Assembly (NCBI RefSeq): GCF_031755915.1
Contig: NC_083386.1
Location: 8,432,001 to 8,496,000 of the forward strand
Reading direction: 5' to 3'
DNA: 64,000 nt
Source: Ziziphus jujuba
Lineage: Eukaryota > Streptophyta > Magnoliopsida > Rosales > Rhamnaceae
Part shown: one piece after another, positions 60,517 to 64,000 of the stretch
Layout of the letters: each line of letters opens with the position of its first letter
Numbering within the stretch: the stretch's first letter is position 1
Notes under the pieces: generated by a model
Databases searched by the model: none
What the model saw: the letters and a program-made list of their open reading frames with translations, nothing else
What the model was told of the DNA's origin: nothing
Position numbers and translations under genes: made by a program

Positions 60517-63201
60517 GTATCATAACAAACTCACTGTTGAATCATAGCCCCTGGTAGTCTTGTACATCTTGGAAATTGAAGGACCACACTGGGAATTACT
60601 GAAATTGTTGTCAAAAGTACGTACTGGTTAAATTGATGTCGAAGCAGAGTATGGAGTTTTATAACTTTTATTGTTATTTTTCTCAGTTTTTTTGTTTTTT
60701 TTTAAATATATTCTATATTTATTTATATAAATTAGAAGTTATAGAAATATTGTTTTGTCTTCTGGTGAGCGCCTGCCAGTGTAATTCAACATCTTTTGCC
60801 ATTAGGGCATCTCTAACCATCATCTGTTGTAAATAAAACATAGAATGATAAATTTTGTTTATATCCAAGGCTAACCATTCTTATAAATACTATAAAATTG
60901 GTCCTTTTAACAGGACAATAAAATTTTATTTCTTTTACAAATAGTGCTGATGTAACATTCCATTTCTTTTAATTGCCCGATTATAGGATGGTTACTATTA
61001 TATCTGCAGATCTCCGATCAGCCTATTATTTCTCTATTATTGTAGGGAAGCAAGCTAGACTATTAGAGGCTTCAGTATTTTTTATTTTATTATTTTATTA
61101 TTATTATTTTTTTATTTTTTTTTATTTATTTTTTTTTTTGGGGGGTGGGGAGGGGGTGTTGAAAAGAGGCTTGAGGTCAATATATGGTTTATGCTGGAGG
61201 TTGTTTGATTTTTGTTGAATGAAGCAGAAAAAGGACCTTAAACATTTTGCTTAGGGTTTTCAGGACCAATTTATTTCTTTGTAAAATCAACAAGTTTGTC
61301 TTATATATTCTATAATTCTATTTACATTTTATAAAAAGAGGGAGAAAAAAAAAAATCTACCTAATCTCTTCGTCATTTATGAGACCGTGAGGATTAAATT
61401 GAGAGATGGTACAGTATGTCACATCTCATTCTAGTTAGTGTTAAAAAATAGAGTACTTTACTAAATATGATTACGATGGAAGATTCTATGTTTTGCAACT
61501 CTAGTAAGATATATAGGTAACTTTGTATTCATCAAAGTCTTTGCACTCACTTTGGCCTATATTCGTTGAAAACTTTATTTCCAAAAAAAAAAAAAAATGA
61601 AAAATGAAAAGAAATACCAATGAGTTTTAACTAATAAAGAAGTTACATAATTACCAAATAAATAAATATATAAATAAAGATGTTATTGTCTTCTTCTTCT
61701 TCTTCTTCTTCTTCTGTCTTTAAGTTAGTTTGTGGGAGGCAAGATAGAGGCTAGAGGTCAAAATTCCATATTGCAGATTGGAGGATTTTTTTTTTTTTTT
61801 TCCTTCTTTTTTTCTTTTTGGGTCGAAAGGAGATTGGAGTTTAATTTTCATGGAACGAAGACATGGAGATCTTAATAAAGAGCCCCAAATCAGCCTACTC
61901 AAAATTTCTTATACTCGAACAGTATGTCTTAACTATAATTTTTCTCAAAAAAAAAAAAAAAAAAAATCTTTAACTTTGATTTTCTGAGTCTTTGGCAATT
62001 TACATGGCAATGCCAATACCTAACTTCCCACCTATGGCACATGGAAATGTCAGCTCGGATGTTAATCATCATGAACCTTCATTTTTGATACGTCAGATTA
62101 TCAACTTAACCTTTTATATATAAATTGAAAGTTGAAAATAACATGTCGTTTTGGTGTTCTTCTAATTTCTATTGCATTAATGTTTTGGCCATCTGATATG
62201 TCGTGGCAAATAGAGTCTCAAAAGGGCACCATTAATTGCGAAAAGACAGAACTAAATTAATTAATATGTAAAAAATTATTCATAAGATATATAAAGTGTA
62301 AGTAAAGAATTTTTTTTTTTTTTTTTTTTTTTTTGTATTAAAGCTTGTCCAATGTACAAGTTTTAATGTTTTTAAAATCAGCTGATGACAGAATTAAAAT
62401 ATAAATTAACAAAATAAACACAAAGAAACTTAAATAATAAATTAATTATTATATATATCAGACAGGTTCATAAATTAATTAATGAGATTTTTAAGGAACT
62501 GATATGGGTCTGGACAACTTATATTCTATAAAGCTGTTTAAAGCAAAATACGAGATAAATTAGAGGCTGGTTCTGAATCATCCATTTTTATATGATTTTT
62601 TAACAAATTTTTGGAAACATAATAAAAATTGTAATAAAAAAATTAAAATATTAAATTATATTAATTATTTTAAAATTATGTTAATCAATTTTTATTACAT
62701 TTTAAAAACTATATGAAATAAGGGAGACAAAGGCCTTTTTTTTTTTTTTTTTGGTTGCTTTTTTTGTTTTTTTCCACACGATTGTATATTAAAATGGCAC
62801 AAGATTAAAAGCATGTGAAATTTAAGAAAAAATGAAAATTGAGGGAGGGTGGGCCCTATGTGGGTCTGTGAATCCAATGGCATTCATTGGTTAAAAAAAT
62901 AATAATGATAGAAAAAATAAAACTAACATTATAATTGAAACAAAATGAGGAATCCAACCAATTTAGCCCATCAAATACGTTTCATAAATTCTTTCAAAAA
63001 AAGAAAAAAAAAAAACGTTCAATAAATATGTGGTACCAATAATCTTTATTATTTTGGGCAACGGGAAGGATATTGAAGAATGATTATTCAAAGGGCTTTC
63101 TAAAATTTGTTTTCATTCTTCTGTACGGTCAGATGCTGCAATAATTCATCATAAAGTAGATTGCTTTGTAACATATATATAAGATTAATTATTTAAAGCA
63201 A

Positions 63202-63246
<45 letters not shown>

Positions 63247-63629
63247 ATTAATTATTTTATACTTCAATATAGATTATATATATGTCGATCACATAGAACT
63301 TGCTTGACTTTGCATCATATAAGCTGGTTAGTTTGGTTTATGTCCGACCGGATTTCCCTAGTTAGGCTTCAAAAGGTGCAACTCCATGTTTTAGTGTGCC
63401 ACCTTGTAGTGTTGGTGGTGGGTCTCCATATAAAGCATCTTCTCCTTTTTCCATCTTCCTCTCTTTGTTATTAAGTTTTTATGTAATTTTAGAAAAAGGA
63501 TTGTGAAACTTCATTAGAAGTGTTATAAAATTGTCAAAGAAGGTGTTAGCAATTATACTCATCGGCTTATTAGGGGCTTGATAATCTTGAAAAGCATTGC
63601 CTCTGTGTGTGTATGGATCAGTTTACAGT
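60517..63629. other. Gene-free region after ISCA1-like gene
   Basis: The first few hundred bases presumably hold the 3' untranslated region. The rest is AT-rich with long T runs (for example about 61121-61140, 61787-61801, 62310-62334, 62738-62752), a CTT repeat at about 61690-61715 and a TA microsatellite at about 63208-63243. TCCATATAAAGC near 63427 could be a TATA box for something beyond the window. No coding exon is recognised. Confidence 0.55.
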
Positions 63630-63722
63630 GCAGTCCGTATGCAGATCACATCATCGTTCATGCTGTTACATATAAACAGCAACCACCATTAATAATGTGG
63701 ATCTGCATACAAATAGACTGCA
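63630..63722. repeat. Short inverted repeat (foldback)
   Basis: TGCAGTCCGTATGCAGATCA at the left pairs with ATCTGCATAC...GACTGCA at the right. Inside, GCTGTTACATATAAACAGC (63662-63680) forms its own small stem-loop. It may be a tiny MITE; a related GGTCCGTATGAGAA word occurs in the foldback at 57594. Confidence 0.45.
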
Positions 63723-64000
63723 CCATAGTATTCCACTCTATTATGATATATATATATATATATATCATTTTAGTATGCTTATATAACTCTTTTGAAACAC
63801 CAAACACCAAAAACCATGCTTGAGGTGAATTGAATATATAATAAGCTCCAAAGCAAATCTCCAATGGCAACACGCACTCACCCAAATCCTCTGCTTCCAA
63901 TCCCCATTTTTGACCTCTTGATAAGGTGAGTAATTTCTTCGAGTATCCAAATTTTTTGAGCTCTCTTGATGGTTTGGCTATTTTTCCTTTTTTTTTTTTT
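63723..64000. other. Unassigned window end
   Basis: AT-rich sequence with a TA repeat at about 63747-63765 and a terminal T run. An 80-codon minus-strand frame crosses it but shows no family features, and I do not call it. Confidence 0.5.

Noticed and set aside
63658..63950. Minus-strand frames of 61-80 codons at the window end
   Set aside because: They cross a TA repeat and a foldback, overlap each other and show no recognisable domain.

Overview
This window is nuclear DNA of a flowering plant, most likely a eudicot. The evidence is intron-bearing genes with GT-AG splice sites, long LTR retrotransposons primed by plant initiator tRNA-Met, an endogenous pararetrovirus-like fragment, foldback elements and very AT-rich intergenic DNA. 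Only two host gene families are recognisable: a 23 kDa jasmonate-induced protein-like gene (JIP23-like) and a mitochondrial IscA-like iron-sulfur assembly gene (ISCA1-like). Both exist in several copies because the locus has been tandemly duplicated.

Layout. 1-7441: a minus-strand chromovirus-type Ty3/gypsy derivative, cut by the left window edge, whose two LTRs do not match. 7442 to about 32490 (unit 1): an IscA exon-1 pseudogene split by a solo LTR, a second solo LTR, and a JIP23-like gene split by a complete 9.5 kb retroelement (20268-29798). About 32497-35516 (unit 2): a small copia-type solo LTR at the junction, another orphan IscA exon 1 and a JIP23-like pseudogene. 35873 to about 55200 (unit 3): a third IscA exon-1 pseudogene, a solo LTR, a pararetrovirus-like fragment fused to a TRIM array inside TA repeats, a solo LTR carrying a nested solo LTR, then an intact JIP23-like gene (52520-53656). 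57594-60516: a foldback MITE, a short tandem duplication and the intact three-exon ISCA1-like gene. 60517-64000: no recognisable gene.

Units 1 and 3 align along nearly their whole length once transposons are removed, and their IscA pseudogenes share the same one-base deletion. The pseudogene therefore arose before the duplication, and the LTR elements inserted afterwards at different sites. Each complete insertion is bounded by its own 5-bp target duplication (CCCTA, ACCAA, AAAGC, TACGG, GTAGC, TGTAT), and the paralogous unit supplies the empty site in most cases.

The dominant invader is one retroelement family with LTRs of about 3 kb. Its LTRs begin with a dense cluster of WRKY-type W-box cores and carry paired G-boxes before a GA-rich tract. 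Its internal region is short and defective: it lacks most of reverse transcriptase and protease and, in one copy, has integrase, gag and a chromodomain-like tail in scrambled order. Yet the two LTRs of the 20268-29798 copy differ at only one base that I could find. A non-autonomous, recombinant retroelement therefore seems to have moved recently, using proteins supplied in trans. That is the most interesting system in the window.
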